The translations under genes and the position numbers were made by a program. Shown one piece after another: positions 1-8,691 of a DNA stretch of 64,000 bases. Numbering within the stretch: the stretch's first letter is position 1; the number at the start of each line of letters is the position of its first letter. The notes beneath the pieces were generated by a model. It saw only the letters and a program-made list of their open reading frames with translations, had not been told where the DNA came from and did not search any database. Source of the stretch: Natribaculum breve (lineage in GTDB: Archaea; Halobacteriota; Halobacteria; Halobacteriales; Natrialbaceae); NCBI RefSeq assembly GCF_023008585.1, contig NZ_CP095390.1, forward strand, positions 2,480,001 to 2,544,000. Reading direction: 5' to 3'.

Positions 1-305
1 GGCTCAAGCTCACGGTGGTCGGCACGAGCCAGGCGATCCAGCGCGCCGCCGCCGACCTGCCAGACGGGATCGACCTCGCTCTCGAACGGCTCGGCGAGTA
101 CGAACCGACCGCCGGCCAGCTCTCGGGGCTGCTGACCGAACGACAGCAGGAACTGCTCGAGGTCGCGGTTCGCGAGGGCTACTACGAGGTGCCACGGGAG
201 ACGACCCACCGCGAACTCGCCGAGCGACTCGAAATCGCGCCGGGGACGGTCAGCGAGCACCTCCAGCGGATCGAGGCGAAGCTGATCGGGGCCGCCCTCG
301 AGTGA
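1..305 (+). CDS. Bat-type HTH regulator, C-terminal part (5' end outside window)
   Basis: The reading frame is open from the first bases of the window, so the start lies upstream and only about 100 C-terminal residues are visible. The last 55 residues form the HTH_10 (bacterio-opsin activator, Bat-type) module: the LTERQQELLEVAVREGYYEVPR stretch, then RELAERLEIAPGTVSEHLQRIEAKL, the usual recognition-helix ending. Haloarchaea carry many such regulators, normally with an N-terminal sensor or GAF-like region, which cannot be seen here. Target genes are unknown. A dispersed palindromic repeat starts directly after the stop codon. Confidence 0.85.
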   Translation, partial: LKLTVVGTSQAIQRAAADLPDGIDLALERLGEYEPTAGQLSGLLTERQQELLEVAVREGYYEVPRETTHRELAERLEIAPGTVSEHLQRIEAKLIGAALE

Positions 306-413
306 GACTGCCGGACGACACGGTGCAGCCGTCGATCGCACTCGAGACGCCGTCGTCGCTGCCGACAGCCGTCGAGACGCGATCGAGTATTCGCTGGCTG
401 TTGTCTGGTAGTA
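306..413. repeat. Dispersed palindromic element, 105-bp family, copy A
   Basis: About 108 bp with inverted ends: GACTGCCGGACGAC at the left and GTTGTCTGGTAGTA at the right. The inside shares long blocks with copies at 28561-28668 and 57851-57954, including GTCGATCGCACTCGAGACGC and GACAGCCGTCGAGACGCGAT. The left end follows the TGA stop of the preceding gene with no spacing. The rest of the gap up to 460 shows nothing else. Confidence 0.8.
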
Positions 414-460
414 TGAGGGGGCCGTAGCCGGTCGTTCCGTTCGATCCAGCGCGCCGTCGC

Positions 461-979
461 TCACTCGAACAGCTCGCCGTGTCGCTCGGCCAGGTTCGTG
501 TACGCGCCGGAGGAGTACTCCTCGAAGATCGCGTCCGGATCGATCGTCGTCTCCGAAAGCGGCGTGACCGACGCCGGGACACCCCTGACGAACGAGCGTG
601 GCGGGATGTCGTACTCTTCGGGCACGGTCGTTCCCGAGGCGACGATGCTGCCCTCGCCGACGTGGACGCCGGAGTTGAGCGTCGCGTTGAAGCCGATCAG
701 CGACTCGTCCTCGACGACGGCGTCGTTGAGGATCGCACCGTGACCACACATCACGTGCTCGCCGAGCGTCGAGGCGTGCAACGTCGCGTTGTCCCCGACG
801 TGTGCGGATCGGCCGACGACGACGGAGCCGACGTCGCCGCGACAGACCACGCCCGGCCAGATGCTCGCGTTCGCCTCGACGCTGACCGAGCCGACCAGCG
901 TGGCCTCGCGACTGACGTGTGCCTCGTCGTGGATCGACGGCGTCGTACCCTCGAACTCGTACGTTCTTCGATCGGTCAT
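461..979 (-). CDS. Gamma-carbonic-anhydrase-like hexapeptide-repeat protein
   Basis: 172 residues with the left-handed beta-helix pattern of the gamma carbonic anhydrase / YrdA / PaaY family, as short repeats such as IWPGVV, SAHVGDNATLHAS and SLIGFNATLNSGVHVG. The ATG at 979 starts the conserved domain; the longer open frame upstream has no family support. As I align it, His68 and His80 match two of the three zinc ligands, but the third (usually five residues after the second) is Asn85. The metal site may therefore be incomplete, and carbonic anhydrase activity should not be assumed. It is transcribed alone, divergently from the gene at 1183, with an A/T-rich promoter-like stretch near 1010-1030. 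Confidence 0.8.
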   Translation of the reverse strand: MTDRRTYEFEGTTPSIHDEAHVSREATLVGSVSVEANASIWPGVVCRGDVGSVVVGRSAHVGDNATLHASTLGEHVMCGHGAILNDAVVEDESLIGFNATLNSGVHVGEGSIVASGTTVPEEYDIPPRSFVRGVPASVTPLSETTIDPDAIFEEYSSGAYTNLAERHGELFE

Positions 980-1182
980 GTGGATCGATGACGCGGCCCA
1001 CGCCCAAAGTTCTTTTCTAGGAACTATCGTTTTCGCCGGACGATTCGACGGAGACGACGGCGGGCCGCCGGTCGAACGAACGTCGCCGTGATCGGAACCG
1101 GCCGGATCGAACCGTAATCGAACGTGAAGGTGCCAGCAACGCTTTTTGTGGCGTCCGTGGACAGCACCGACGGAGGTCACAC

Positions 1183-1743
1183 GTGCCGGACGACAACCCA
1201 GCAACCACGACGATCGAGCTCTGGACCCGCTCGTTCGCGCCGACGGTCGCGGAACCGAAACACGAGCGCGCGATCGACCGCGTGAAACAGCTCGAGCGCC
1301 TCGAGTCGGTCGACGCGGTTACCGTCGGCGTCTGGGGACGGTCGTTCGATCGAACGCGCCACCGACGTATCCCACACCTCGAGCGGATCGCCGCGACGCT
1401 CGAGGCGTTCGACGCGTGGGCCGAACGAACCGGGCGCGATCTCGAGCCGTTCTTCCGAACCCGCCACGTCGAGTCGACGATCACCGGCGAATCGTACGAC
1501 GTCTGTCGGCTCCCGACGCTGGCACTCGCCGAATACCGCGGCGACGAACTGATCCACGTCGCCCCCTCTCGCGACGGCGACCGGACGGTCGAGGTGCTCG
1601 ACCGACTCGAGGTGCTGGTCCGCGAGGAGGGCGAGGGGTCGACGCTCGAGTTCGACGATCGCTGGACGGACCGATCGCCAGACGACCCGACGCACCGTCG
1701 CCGTTCTGACCTGGATGTCGAGACGGAACGCAACCGCCGGTAA
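1183..1743 (+). CDS. Conserved haloarchaeal hypothetical protein (HTH-like)
   Basis: 186 residues, acidic, soluble, no signal peptide or membrane segment. It starts at a GTG; a T-rich TATA-like stretch lies at about 1140-1147. From memory it resembles a haloarchaeal family labelled 'HTH domain protein', with a core around ELWTRSFAPTV, then VGVWGRSFD and EAFDAWAERTGRDLEPFFRTR. The last 25 residues are highly charged and probably disordered. I cannot assign a function. The opposite-strand frames are shadows with poor codon use. Confidence 0.7.
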   Translation: MPDDNPATTTIELWTRSFAPTVAEPKHERAIDRVKQLERLESVDAVTVGVWGRSFDRTRHRRIPHLERIAATLEAFDAWAERTGRDLEPFFRTRHVESTITGESYDVCRLPTLALAEYRGDELIHVAPSRDGDRTVEVLDRLEVLVREEGEGSTLEFDDRWTDRSPDDPTHRRRSDLDVETERNRR

Positions 1744-1840
1744 CGTTCGAATCCAGTCGATAGTGGCGCGATGGTAGAGACAACATTGTTCGGTACCACA
1801 ACGCGTAGTGTGTACCGGACCTGCTCTCCGTTCGAGACCG

Positions 1841-2311
1841 ATGGCCGAACCTGACGACGCCGTGGCGGATCGCGCCGAGCAGTCGATCGACCGGATCGGG
1901 AGCTTCGTTCACGCCGTCGAGATCTTCGCGGCAGCCGTATTCGCCGTCCTGTTCGCGATCGGCGTCGGCGACCTCGTGTTACAGATCGTCCGGGCCACGA
2001 TGACGGGCGCGATCACGGATCCGCTGGTCGTGATCGGCTTCATCGACACCGGCTTGCTGCTGTTGATCATCGTCGAGGTGTACCAGACGGTCATCGCGTA
2101 CGTCGAGGAATCGAACACGAGCCGGATCGTCGTGCTCGTCACCTACACTGGCGTCATCGCGATGGTCCGGAAGATCATCACGTTTCGGACCAGCGAGTAC
2201 GCCACCGTCGCGGACGCGTTGCTGGCTGCGAGCGCGTACACGCTGGTGCTTCTTGGGCTGGTCGGGCTCCTGTGGGTCTATCGCTCCAGCGACGGGGACG
2301 ATATCCTGTGA
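1841..2311 (+). CDS. PsiE-family (phosphate-starvation-inducible-like) membrane protein
   Basis: 156 residues with four predicted membrane helices (about residues 24-46, 58-84, 92-115 and 127-150) and a short acidic N-terminus. Length and topology match the PsiE family, whose biochemical role is unknown. The ATG at 1841 is preferred to the upstream alternative at 1808 because it gives the compact form starting MAEPDD. It sits alone between the HTH-like gene and a tiny zinc-ribbon gene. The family name does not prove phosphate regulation in this organism. Confidence 0.7.
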   Translation: MAEPDDAVADRAEQSIDRIGSFVHAVEIFAAAVFAVLFAIGVGDLVLQIVRATMTGAITDPLVVIGFIDTGLLLLIIVEVYQTVIAYVEESNTSRIVVLVTYTGVIAMVRKIITFRTSEYATVADALLAASAYTLVLLGLVGLLWVYRSSDGDDIL

Positions 2312-2346
2312 AAAGTTCTATGGTACCACGAGTCATGATGTCGAGT

Positions 2347-2508
2347 ATGGCCAGCGAATCGACCACTGTCGAGATGTCCCGGTGTCTGAACTGCGGTTTC
2401 GAAGCGCCGTGTGGGGACGACGAGTGGGTTCGGATCGACGTACCGGGGCTCGGTCGGATGACCCAGTGTCCGAACTGTAACAGTACGAACGTCATCACCG
2501 GCAGGTAG
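2347..2508 (+). CDS. Small zinc-ribbon protein
   Basis: 53 residues from the ATG at 2347. Two CxxC knuckles, CLNCGFEAPC near residue 13 and CPNCNSTNV near the end, make a single zinc-ribbon fold with almost nothing else. Such micro-proteins are abundant in haloarchaea; several affect growth, motility or stress phenotypes, but no function can be given for this one. ATGs at 2335 and 2338 are also in frame. The AAAAGTTCTATGG stretch just upstream may be the TATA region. Confidence 0.65.
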   Translation: MASESTTVEMSRCLNCGFEAPCGDDEWVRIDVPGLGRMTQCPNCNSTNVITGR

Positions 2509-2576
2509 CCGACGAGTCGAGGGCCCCGACGACGAGAGCAGACAGACACTTACGCCTCTCGACCGTACGCGGTCGT

Positions 2577-2987
2577 ATGAGCCAGGAGTCCGACGACCTT
2601 CCGGCGAGCGACGCGGAGTGGCGCGAGCGACTCTCCGAGGAGGAGTACCACGTCCTCCGCGAGGCCGGCACCGAACCGCCCTTCAGCGGCGAGTACGTCG
2701 ACCACGAGGCCGACGGCTCCTACACCTGTGCTGGCTGTGGCGCGACGCTGTTCGAGGCCGACACGAAGTTCGAGTCGGGGTGTGGCTGGCCGAGTTTCTA
2801 CGACGTCGACGACGACCGCATCGAGACGCGCCGCGACACCAGCCACGGGATGGTCCGCACCGAAGTCCTGTGTGCGAACTGCGGCGGCCACCTCGGACAC
2901 GTCTTCGACGACGGTCCCGAACCGACCGGCAAACGGTACTGTATCAACTCGGTCTCACTCGAGTTCGACGACGGGCGAACGGACTGA
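2577..2987 (+). CDS. msrB: Peptide-methionine (R)-S-oxide reductase MsrB
   Basis: 136 residues. Reduces methionine-R-sulfoxide in oxidised proteins. The zinc-binding cysteines are visible as CAGC (51, 54) and CANC (99, 102), the family signature GCGWPSF at 69-75, and the catalytic Cys122 in KRYCINSVSLEF. Length is normal for a single-domain MsrB; no MsrA is adjacent. It faces the phosphoribosyltransferase gene tail to tail, 16 bp away. Confidence 0.95.
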   Translation: MSQESDDLPASDAEWRERLSEEEYHVLREAGTEPPFSGEYVDHEADGSYTCAGCGATLFEADTKFESGCGWPSFYDVDDDRIETRRDTSHGMVRTEVLCANCGGHLGHVFDDGPEPTGKRYCINSVSLEFDDGRTD

Positions 2988-3003
2988 TCCTCGTCCAGCA
3001 GTA

Positions 3004-3624
3004 TCACTCGAGGTAGGTCATCGCCTCCTCGTCGGACACCTGTCCGAAGTGCCGGTAGAACTGCCCGACCGCGCCGAAACTCCGTGGGCGCTCGAGTGCG
3101 ACGATCTCGTCCGCCTCGGTCGAAATCTCCTCGAGCGAATCGGGCGGGCCGACGGGAACCGCGAGGAGGACGTGGTCGGCACCGGCCTCGCGGACCAGTC
3201 TGAGACACGCCCGTGCGGTCGCACCCGTTGCCACGCCGTCGTCGACGACGACCACCCGTTTCCCCTCGAGGTCGGGGACGTGACCGTCGTCACGGTAGCG
3301 TTCTGCCTTCTCGCGTGCGTACTCGGCCTCGCGCTCTCGTTCGCGCTCGAGGTAGTCTTCGGGGACGCCCAGTCGCGCGATGAGGTCGTCGTTGCGCCAG
3401 ACGCTGCCGTCGCTCGCGACGGCACCGACCGCGAGTTCGGGGTTGCCCGGCGCGCCGATCTTCGACGCCACGACGACGTCGAGGTCGGCGTCGAGTTCGT
3501 CCGCGACCGGTCGGGCCACCGGGAGCGCACCGCGGGGGATCCCGAGGACGACGTCGGCCTCGACGTCGCGACGAGCGAGGTCCTCAGCGAGCCGTTCGCC
3601 GGCTTCGGTTCGATCAGCGAACAT
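3004..3624 (-). CDS. Phosphoribosyltransferase family protein
   Basis: 206 residues. The PRPP-binding loop is clear at residues 124-136 (VVVVDDGVATGAT), and the N-terminal half has the IPRGALPVARPVADEL stretch typical of the haloarchaeal ComF/PRT-like family. A helical insertion rich in Glu, Arg and Tyr (about 89-112) separates two halves of the fold. The substrate base cannot be deduced. It starts with ATG at 3624 and is divergent from the metallophosphoesterase, sharing a 126-bp intergenic region. Confidence 0.85.
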   Translation of the reverse strand: MFADRTEAGERLAEDLARRDVEADVVLGIPRGALPVARPVADELDADLDVVVASKIGAPGNPELAVGAVASDGSVWRNDDLIARLGVPEDYLEREREREAEYAREKAERYRDDGHVPDLEGKRVVVVDDGVATGATARACLRLVREAGADHVLLAVPVGPPDSLEEISTEADEIVALERPRSFGAVGQFYRHFGQVSDEEAMTYLE

Positions 3625-3750
3625 GACCGGCGACTACGACGCCTACCACCTTTGTTGTTACACGCCACGTGTCGTTCCCGAAGGGACGAGATGACGCGAT
3701 CGGCGACGCCGGGGATTAACCGGCTGCGAAGCGAACACTCGACGGTACCG

Positions 3751-4383
3751 ATGCTGGTCCTCGGCGACGCTCACGCCACCAACCCGGAGAATCGCGACGC
3801 CCTCCTCGCGGCCTACGAGGCGGTCGACCCCGACGCCGCGTTGCACGTCGGCGACCTCGAGTACTACGACCTGCCGGCACCGACGTGGTTCGTCGCGGGC
3901 AACAACGAGGACCTCGACGTCGTCGACGCGCTGCGGGACGGCGACGTGCCGCCGGACGTCCGGAACGCCCACCTGCTCGCGAGCACGGCCGTGACGGTCG
4001 AGGGAGTGTGCGTCGCCGGCCTCTCGGGCAACTACGCACCGACGAAGTACGACTGCTCGAGGGCGGAACTCGAGGGCGACCGGCGGCGACACTTCACCCG
4101 CGAGGACGTCGACCGCGCCGCCGAACTGGACGACGTCGACGTCTTCCTCACCCACGAGGCCCCGAGGGGGTTGCTCTCCTACGGCTACGGCCCCGGCTGT
4201 GAGCACGTGAACGACCTGCTCGAGGCTACAGCGCCCGACCTCTGTCTCGTCGGCCACCACCACAGACACCGCGAGGCAGAACTCGCCGGCACGCGGGTCG
4301 TGAGCCTCGCGCCGGTCTGGGAACGGTACTACACGCTCGAGCCCGCGGACCTGGCACTCGAGTCTCACCCGACGCCCGAGTAG
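3751..4383 (+). CDS. Metallophosphoesterase (calcineurin-like)
   Basis: 210 residues from the ATG at 3751, which places MLVLGDAHA at the N-terminus. Metal ligands match the family: D6 and H8 (GDAH), D35 (HVGDLEYY), GNNED at 50-54, THEAPRG and the final GHHHRHRE. A much longer open frame upstream overlaps msrB and the phosphoribosyltransferase and is a GC-rich shadow. The GATTAAC at about 3714-3720 is a possible TATA box 30 bp upstream, suggesting a leaderless mRNA. The substrate is unknown. Confidence 0.9.
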   Translation: MLVLGDAHATNPENRDALLAAYEAVDPDAALHVGDLEYYDLPAPTWFVAGNNEDLDVVDALRDGDVPPDVRNAHLLASTAVTVEGVCVAGLSGNYAPTKYDCSRAELEGDRRRHFTREDVDRAAELDDVDVFLTHEAPRGLLSYGYGPGCEHVNDLLEATAPDLCLVGHHHRHREAELAGTRVVSLAPVWERYYTLEPADLALESHPTPE

Positions 4384-4483
4384 CCTCGCGCCGTCGAAAC
4401 GCGTCCTCGAGTACGGCACGAAAGTCCGATCCTCGAGGAGTGAGCGTCGGGAAATCGGTCTGTCAGGTGAATTCGCAATACGG

Positions 4484-4490
4484 CTTTATT
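4484..4490 (+). promoter_or_regulatory. TATA box of the FAD oxidoreductase
   Basis: CTTTATT lies 25-31 bp upstream of the ATG at 4515, the spacing expected for a leaderless haloarchaeal transcript. It supports ATG 4515 rather than the upstream in-frame alternative at 4440. Confidence 0.5.
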
Positions 4491-4514
4491 CGAGATCACG
4501 TCGGAGCTAGATCT

Positions 4515-5942
4515 ATGGCGAAAGCTGGTACTCACGCGGGGGCGGACGCGTTCGGCGAACTGCCGGAAGCGCAGGTGAGAGCGTTCAGAGGGCGGTTCCG
4601 GGGCGAGGTGCTCACGCCCGACGACGACGAGTACGACGAGACGCGACGGATCTGGAACGGGATGATCGACAGGTACCCGGCGATCGTCGCCCGGTGTCGC
4701 GGCACCGCCGACGTGGTCGACGCGGTGACGTTCGCCCGGGAGGCCGACCTGCCGGTCGCAGTTCGCGGCGGCGGCCACAACGTCGCGGGTAGCGCGGTGT
4801 GCGACGGCGGCATCGTCGTCGACCTCACGGCGATGAACGACGTGCGCGTCGATCCGGACGCACGGACGGCTCGAGCGGCGGGTGGCGCGACCCTGGGAGA
4901 CGTCGACCGCGAGACGCAACTGTTCGGCCTCGCCGCACCGCTCGGCGTCGTCTCGGAGACCGGAATCGCGGGACTGACGCTCAACGGCGGCGTCGGCCAC
5001 CTCCGGCGGAAGTACGGTCTCGCCTGCGACGCCCTCGAGTCGGTCGACGTGGTCACCGCCGACGGCGAGGTTCGCGTCGCGAGCGAGGACCGGAACGCGG
5101 ACCTCTTCTGGGCGATCCGCGGCGGTGGCGGGAACTTCGGCGTCGTCACGTCCTTCGAGTACCGCCTCCACGAGGTCGGCCCCGAGGTGGTCGCGCTCTT
5201 CCCGTGGTATCACGGCGACGACGCGGTCGAGGTGCTGACCCGATTCCGGGAGTGGGCCGCGGACGCGTCCGACGAGGCGAGCGTGCTCGCGTTCACCGCG
5301 TTCGTGCCCGAGCTCGAGGAGTTCCCGGAGTCGGCGTGGGGCGAGCCAGCGGTCGCATTGCTGGGCTGTCACGTCGGCGACGAAGACGACGCCGACGCGG
5401 AGTTCCGTCCGCTCCGGGGACTGGCCGACCCCATCGTCGACCTCGGCGGGCCGACGACGTACGTCGACCTCCAGCGAATGCTCGACGAAGACTACCCCGA
5501 CGGTCGACGTTACTACTGGAAGTCGGTGTACGTCGACGACTTCACCGACGACGTCGTCGACCTCGTCGTCCGCCACGGGCAGGAGAGTCCCTCCGACCTG
5601 TCGACCGTCGACCTCTGGCAACTCGGCGGTGCGATCGACGACCTCGAGCCGACGGAGACGGCGTTCTGGCACCGCGGCAGGCGCTACATGCTCACGTTCG
5701 AGGCGAACTGGGACGACCCCGACGGCGACGACGAGAACGTCGACTGGGTCCGCGAGAGCATCGATCAGGTCCGAGCGATACCCGCCGTCTCGGGCGGCTA
5801 CGGCAACTTCCCCGGTTTCAACGAGGACCCGGCGCGCACCGTCTTCGGGGACAACTACGACAGGGTAGTCGAGGTGAAAACCGAGTACGACCCGACGAAC
5901 ACGTTCCGGCGCAATCAGAACGTCGAACCGCGAGGAGACTGA
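4515..5942 (+). CDS. FAD-binding oxidoreductase (berberine-bridge / 6-hydroxynicotine oxidase type)
   Basis: 475 residues. The N-terminal FAD_binding_4 (PCMH) domain spans about 50-220, with the hallmark VRGGGHNVAGSAV at 83-95; His88 is the position normally bonded covalently to FAD. The C-terminal BBE motif is present as YDPTNTFRRNQNV near the end. Family members oxidise sugars, alkaloids or small alcohols; the substrate here is unknown. No Tat signal is visible, so it is probably cytoplasmic. It is a single-gene unit, convergent with a small membrane protein gene. Confidence 0.9.
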   Translation: MAKAGTHAGADAFGELPEAQVRAFRGRFRGEVLTPDDDEYDETRRIWNGMIDRYPAIVARCRGTADVVDAVTFAREADLPVAVRGGGHNVAGSAVCDGGIVVDLTAMNDVRVDPDARTARAAGGATLGDVDRETQLFGLAAPLGVVSETGIAGLTLNGGVGHLRRKYGLACDALESVDVVTADGEVRVASEDRNADLFWAIRGGGGNFGVVTSFEYRLHEVGPEVVALFPWYHGDDAVEVLTRFREWAADASDEASVLAFTAFVPELEEFPESAWGEPAVALLGCHVGDEDDADAEFRPLRGLADPIVDLGGPTTYVDLQRMLDEDYPDGRRYYWKSVYVDDFTDDVVDLVVRHGQESPSDLSTVDLWQLGGAIDDLEPTETAFWHRGRRYMLTFEANWDDPDGDDENVDWVRESIDQVRAIPAVSGGYGNFPGFNEDPARTVFGDNYDRVVEVKTEYDPTNTFRRNQNVEPRGD

Positions 5943-5981
5943 GCGTCGCTCGTTCCCCGTCCGACGACGGCCGCGAGCAGG

Positions 5982-6344
5982 CTACGGCCCGACGAGCACC
6001 ACGGTGGCGACCCCGAGCAGCAGGCCGAACGAGGTGTTCGTGAGCAGCCACGACTCGAGCGACAGACTCGAGGTGAGCACGAACGTCGCGCCCGCGAGCA
6101 CCACGGCGACGACCGGGACGACACCGCGTCCGCGCGCCTTCACCCGTCGTCCCACCCTCGCGAGCGCGTCGAACCGACCGGCGTACATGACCAGCAACCC
6201 GAGCCCGAAGCCGACGCCGATCGCCCACGCCGAGACCGACTCCGCCCGTGCGAGCGACGACCCGACGGAAAACAGCCCGAGCAGGACGGCGACGAGTACG
6301 AACACCGAGACCGGATCCTCGAGCGGCGAGTTGGTCCCCGACAT
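5982..6344 (-). CDS. Small integral membrane protein, unknown function
   Basis: 120 residues with about four hydrophobic segments (residues 12-28, 39-56, 76-92 and 103-119) and basic loops around RVGRRVKARGRG. It starts with ATG at 6344 and ends in a hydrophobic tail. I do not recognise the family. It is divergent from the methyltransferase at 6438. The opposite-strand frame (6004-6360) looks like a shadow because its translation is Ser/Thr/Pro-rich and unlike haloarchaeal proteins. Confidence 0.6.
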   Translation of the reverse strand: MSGTNSPLEDPVSVFVLVAVLLGLFSVGSSLARAESVSAWAIGVGFGLGLLVMYAGRFDALARVGRRVKARGRGVVPVVAVVLAGATFVLTSSLSLESWLLTNTSFGLLLGVATVVLVGP

Positions 6345-6437
6345 TTCTCCGTGTCACTAGACCGGGGGAACGAACAAAGCGGTTCGGACCGTTCTCAGAA
6401 CCGACGAAGAGTTACGGACGCACGCTCGAGAACCTGT

Positions 6438-7088
6438 ATGACGAACGACGAGATATCTCACCCGCTTTTCGCGGCGCTGTACGACAGAATGGGGGCGATG
6501 GAACGGCTGTTGAAACCACACCGGGAGTACCTCGCCGCCGACCTCGAGGGGCGCGTCCTCGAACTCGGTGCCGGGACGGGCAACACGTTTCCCTACGTCG
6601 CGCCCGCGGCGGACGACCTCGAGTACCACGCGATCGAACCCGACCCGCACATGCGAACGCGAGCGCAAACGCAGGCGAACGAGACCGGACTCGCGGTCGA
6701 CCTCCGCGGGGCGCGGGCGGAGTCGCTACCCTATCCCGACGACGCCTTCGACGTCGTGCTCTCGGGAATGGTCTTCTGTACGGTCGCCGATCCCGCCGCC
6801 GCAACCGACGAGGTCGCCCGCGTCCTGAAACCCGGCGGCGAGTTTCGCTTCCTCGAGCACGTCCACGCCGACGGCTGGCGTGCGACCGGGCAGGCGGTGC
6901 TCAACCCGCTGTGGGAACGCGTCGCCGCGGGGTGTCAACTCGACCGCCAGACGGTCGAACGATTTGTGGCCCACGACGCGTTTCGCGTCGACGAGGTCGA
7001 ACGCCTCGAACTGGGCGTCTTCCCGGCGACGCCGTTCGTTCGCGGTCGACTGTACCGACGGCGAGGCGGCGGCTTCTCGAGGGAGTGA
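6438..7088 (+). CDS. Class I SAM-dependent methyltransferase
   Basis: 216 residues. Motif I is VLELGAGTGNTFPYV (about residues 39-53), followed by the acidic ribose-binding AIEPDPHM and motif IV-like FDVVLSGMVFCTV. ARVLKPGGEFRFLEHV is the usual post-motif III strand of the UbiE/Methyltransf_11 group. The N-terminal HPLFAALYDRMG is typical of the METTL7/UbiE-like subfamily, so a small-molecule substrate such as a quinone or lipid is plausible but not shown. The ATG at 6438 is preferred to an upstream alternative at 6351, which overlaps the divergent gene's promoter. Confidence 0.88.
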   Translation: MTNDEISHPLFAALYDRMGAMERLLKPHREYLAADLEGRVLELGAGTGNTFPYVAPAADDLEYHAIEPDPHMRTRAQTQANETGLAVDLRGARAESLPYPDDAFDVVLSGMVFCTVADPAAATDEVARVLKPGGEFRFLEHVHADGWRATGQAVLNPLWERVAAGCQLDRQTVERFVAHDAFRVDEVERLELGVFPATPFVRGRLYRRRGGGFSRE

Positions 7089-7194
7089 CGTGCGGACCGG
7101 TACGAGTCACGTGTTCCACTCAAATACATTGGTGATCGTTCACACGTGTCTGTGTGTACCCGGCAGAACGATACGTCAGTAGGCGGTACTTTCC

Positions 7195-7200
7195 TATTAT
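7195..7200 (+). promoter_or_regulatory. TATA box of the subtilase gene
   Basis: TATTAT lies 25-30 bp upstream of the ATG at 7225, consistent with a leaderless transcript. The rest of 7089-7224 shows no other feature. Confidence 0.45.
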
Positions 7201-7224
7201 GATGGTGATCGGTGTCGGCAAGCG

Positions 7225-8571
7225 ATGCGCCGACGACACCAGACGCGACGACGATTCCTGAGCAGCACGGCCGCGACCGGACTCTCTCTGGTCGCGATCG
7301 GAACGGTGACTGCGAGCGGGCAGACGCGCTATCTCGTCACTGCGAGCGGAGCAGACGTTCGGAGTCGACTCGAGCGCGAGGGCTTCGAGGTGACCGCCGA
7401 ACTGGCCGACAGGGACGTACTGCTCGTCTCCGGGCCCGAAGACGCCGAGAGCGACCTCCAGCGGATTCGTGGGGTTCGCGCCGCTGCCACGGACGTCCGG
7501 TTCGAGGTCGACCTGCCGGAACTGCGGGCGACACCGGACGAGTCGACGCTCGAGGAGGTACCCGACCTGTACGACCTCCAGTGGGACAAGCAGGTCCAGG
7601 ACGTCCTCGAGGCACACGAGTACGCGACGGGTGTGGGAACGACGCTGGCGATTCTCGATACCGGGATCTACTCGGATCACCCCGATCTCGCGCCGAACGT
7701 CGACGAAGAGCGGAGTCGCCTGTTCAAAGACGGCCAGACGGTCACGGACGGGGAACCGACGGACGTAGACGGCCACGGAACGCACGTCTCGGGGATCGCG
7801 GCCGCGACGCCCGATCAGGGTGCCGACGGGTACGGGACGGGCATCGTCGGCACCGCCCCCGACGCGACGCTCGTCTCGGCCCGGGTGTTCTGGTTCGAAG
7901 AGATCGACGGCGAGGAGGTGCTCACGACCACGACCGCCGACATCCTGCGGGCGATCGACTACGCCGCCGAAATCGGTGCCGACGCGGCGAACATGAGCAT
8001 CGGGACGCCGCCGCTCCCGCCGCAGGTCAACGCCGAGGGGATCCGCGTCGCCTACGAGCGGACGATCCAGCGCGCCACCCGGCGAGGGACGGTCGTCGTC
8101 GCGAGTGCGGGCAACTCGGACGCCAACCTCCAGCAGGGCGGGTTCTTCACCGTTCCCAACAGCACCGCGGGCGCGATGAGCATCAGCGCGACCGGACCGA
8201 ACGACCTGCGAACGTTCTACTCGAACTACGGCACGAACGAGATCGACGTCGGCGCGCCTGGCGGGGGATACGAGACGCTCGAGAAGTCGCTGGCCGACGA
8301 CACGGCGTGGCCGTACCCGACGAACCTCGTCCTCTCGAGCGTGCCGCCGGAGCTCTACGATGGCGTGCCGTACGACCACTTCGCCGGCACGTCGATGGCC
8401 GCCCCGCAGGTGACGGGGCTGGCCGGACTCGTCCGCGAGCGACGGCCGAGTGCGAACGCAAACCAGGTCGAGCAGGCGATCAAACACGGTGCCGAACTCG
8501 GGACCGGGCAGAGCGATCCGGACCTCGGGGCAGGTCGGATCAACGCCGCCAGAACCGTCGAACGGCTCTGA
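7225..8571 (+). CDS. Tat-exported subtilisin-like serine protease (halolysin-type)
   Basis: 448 residues. The N-terminus carries a twin-arginine signal (RRRFLSS at 8-14, hydrophobic stretch 15-31), so folded export is expected. An I9-like pro-region (about 35-100) precedes the S8 domain, which runs to the C-terminus. The catalytic triad is visible: Asp145 in LAILDTGIYSDHPD, His184 in DVDGHGTHVSG and Ser390 in FAGTSMAAPQ, with the oxyanion Asn in VVASAGNSDAN. It lacks the C-terminal extension of classical halolysins. It is probably an extracellular protease activated by removal of the pro-region. Confidence 0.95.
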   Translation: MRRRHQTRRRFLSSTAATGLSLVAIGTVTASGQTRYLVTASGADVRSRLEREGFEVTAELADRDVLLVSGPEDAESDLQRIRGVRAAATDVRFEVDLPELRATPDESTLEEVPDLYDLQWDKQVQDVLEAHEYATGVGTTLAILDTGIYSDHPDLAPNVDEERSRLFKDGQTVTDGEPTDVDGHGTHVSGIAAATPDQGADGYGTGIVGTAPDATLVSARVFWFEEIDGEEVLTTTTADILRAIDYAAEIGADAANMSIGTPPLPPQVNAEGIRVAYERTIQRATRRGTVVVASAGNSDANLQQGGFFTVPNSTAGAMSISATGPNDLRTFYSNYGTNEIDVGAPGGGYETLEKSLADDTAWPYPTNLVLSSVPPELYDGVPYDHFAGTSMAAPQVTGLAGLVRERRPSANANQVEQAIKHGAELGTGQSDPDLGAGRINAARTVERL

Positions 8572-8659
8572 GCGCGTCACCGACCCACCCGATTCGTCAC
8601 TGCTCGAGGCTGTCCGTTCGACGACGGACGGAGGCGAACGGACGGCGTCGCCTCGAGTG

Positions 8660-8666
8660 GTTTTAT
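8660..8666 (+). promoter_or_regulatory. TATA box of the class V aminotransferase
   Basis: TTTTATG lies 26-32 bp before the ATG at 8692, supporting that start over the in-frame ATG at 8665 and implying a leaderless mRNA. Confidence 0.5.
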
Positions 8667-8691
8667 GCGCTCGCGGACTGGCGTCTCCGGT

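Noticed and set aside
1744..1765. GTTCGAATCC resembling a tRNA T-loop
   Set aside because: Flanking bases do not pair and no cloverleaf is possible.
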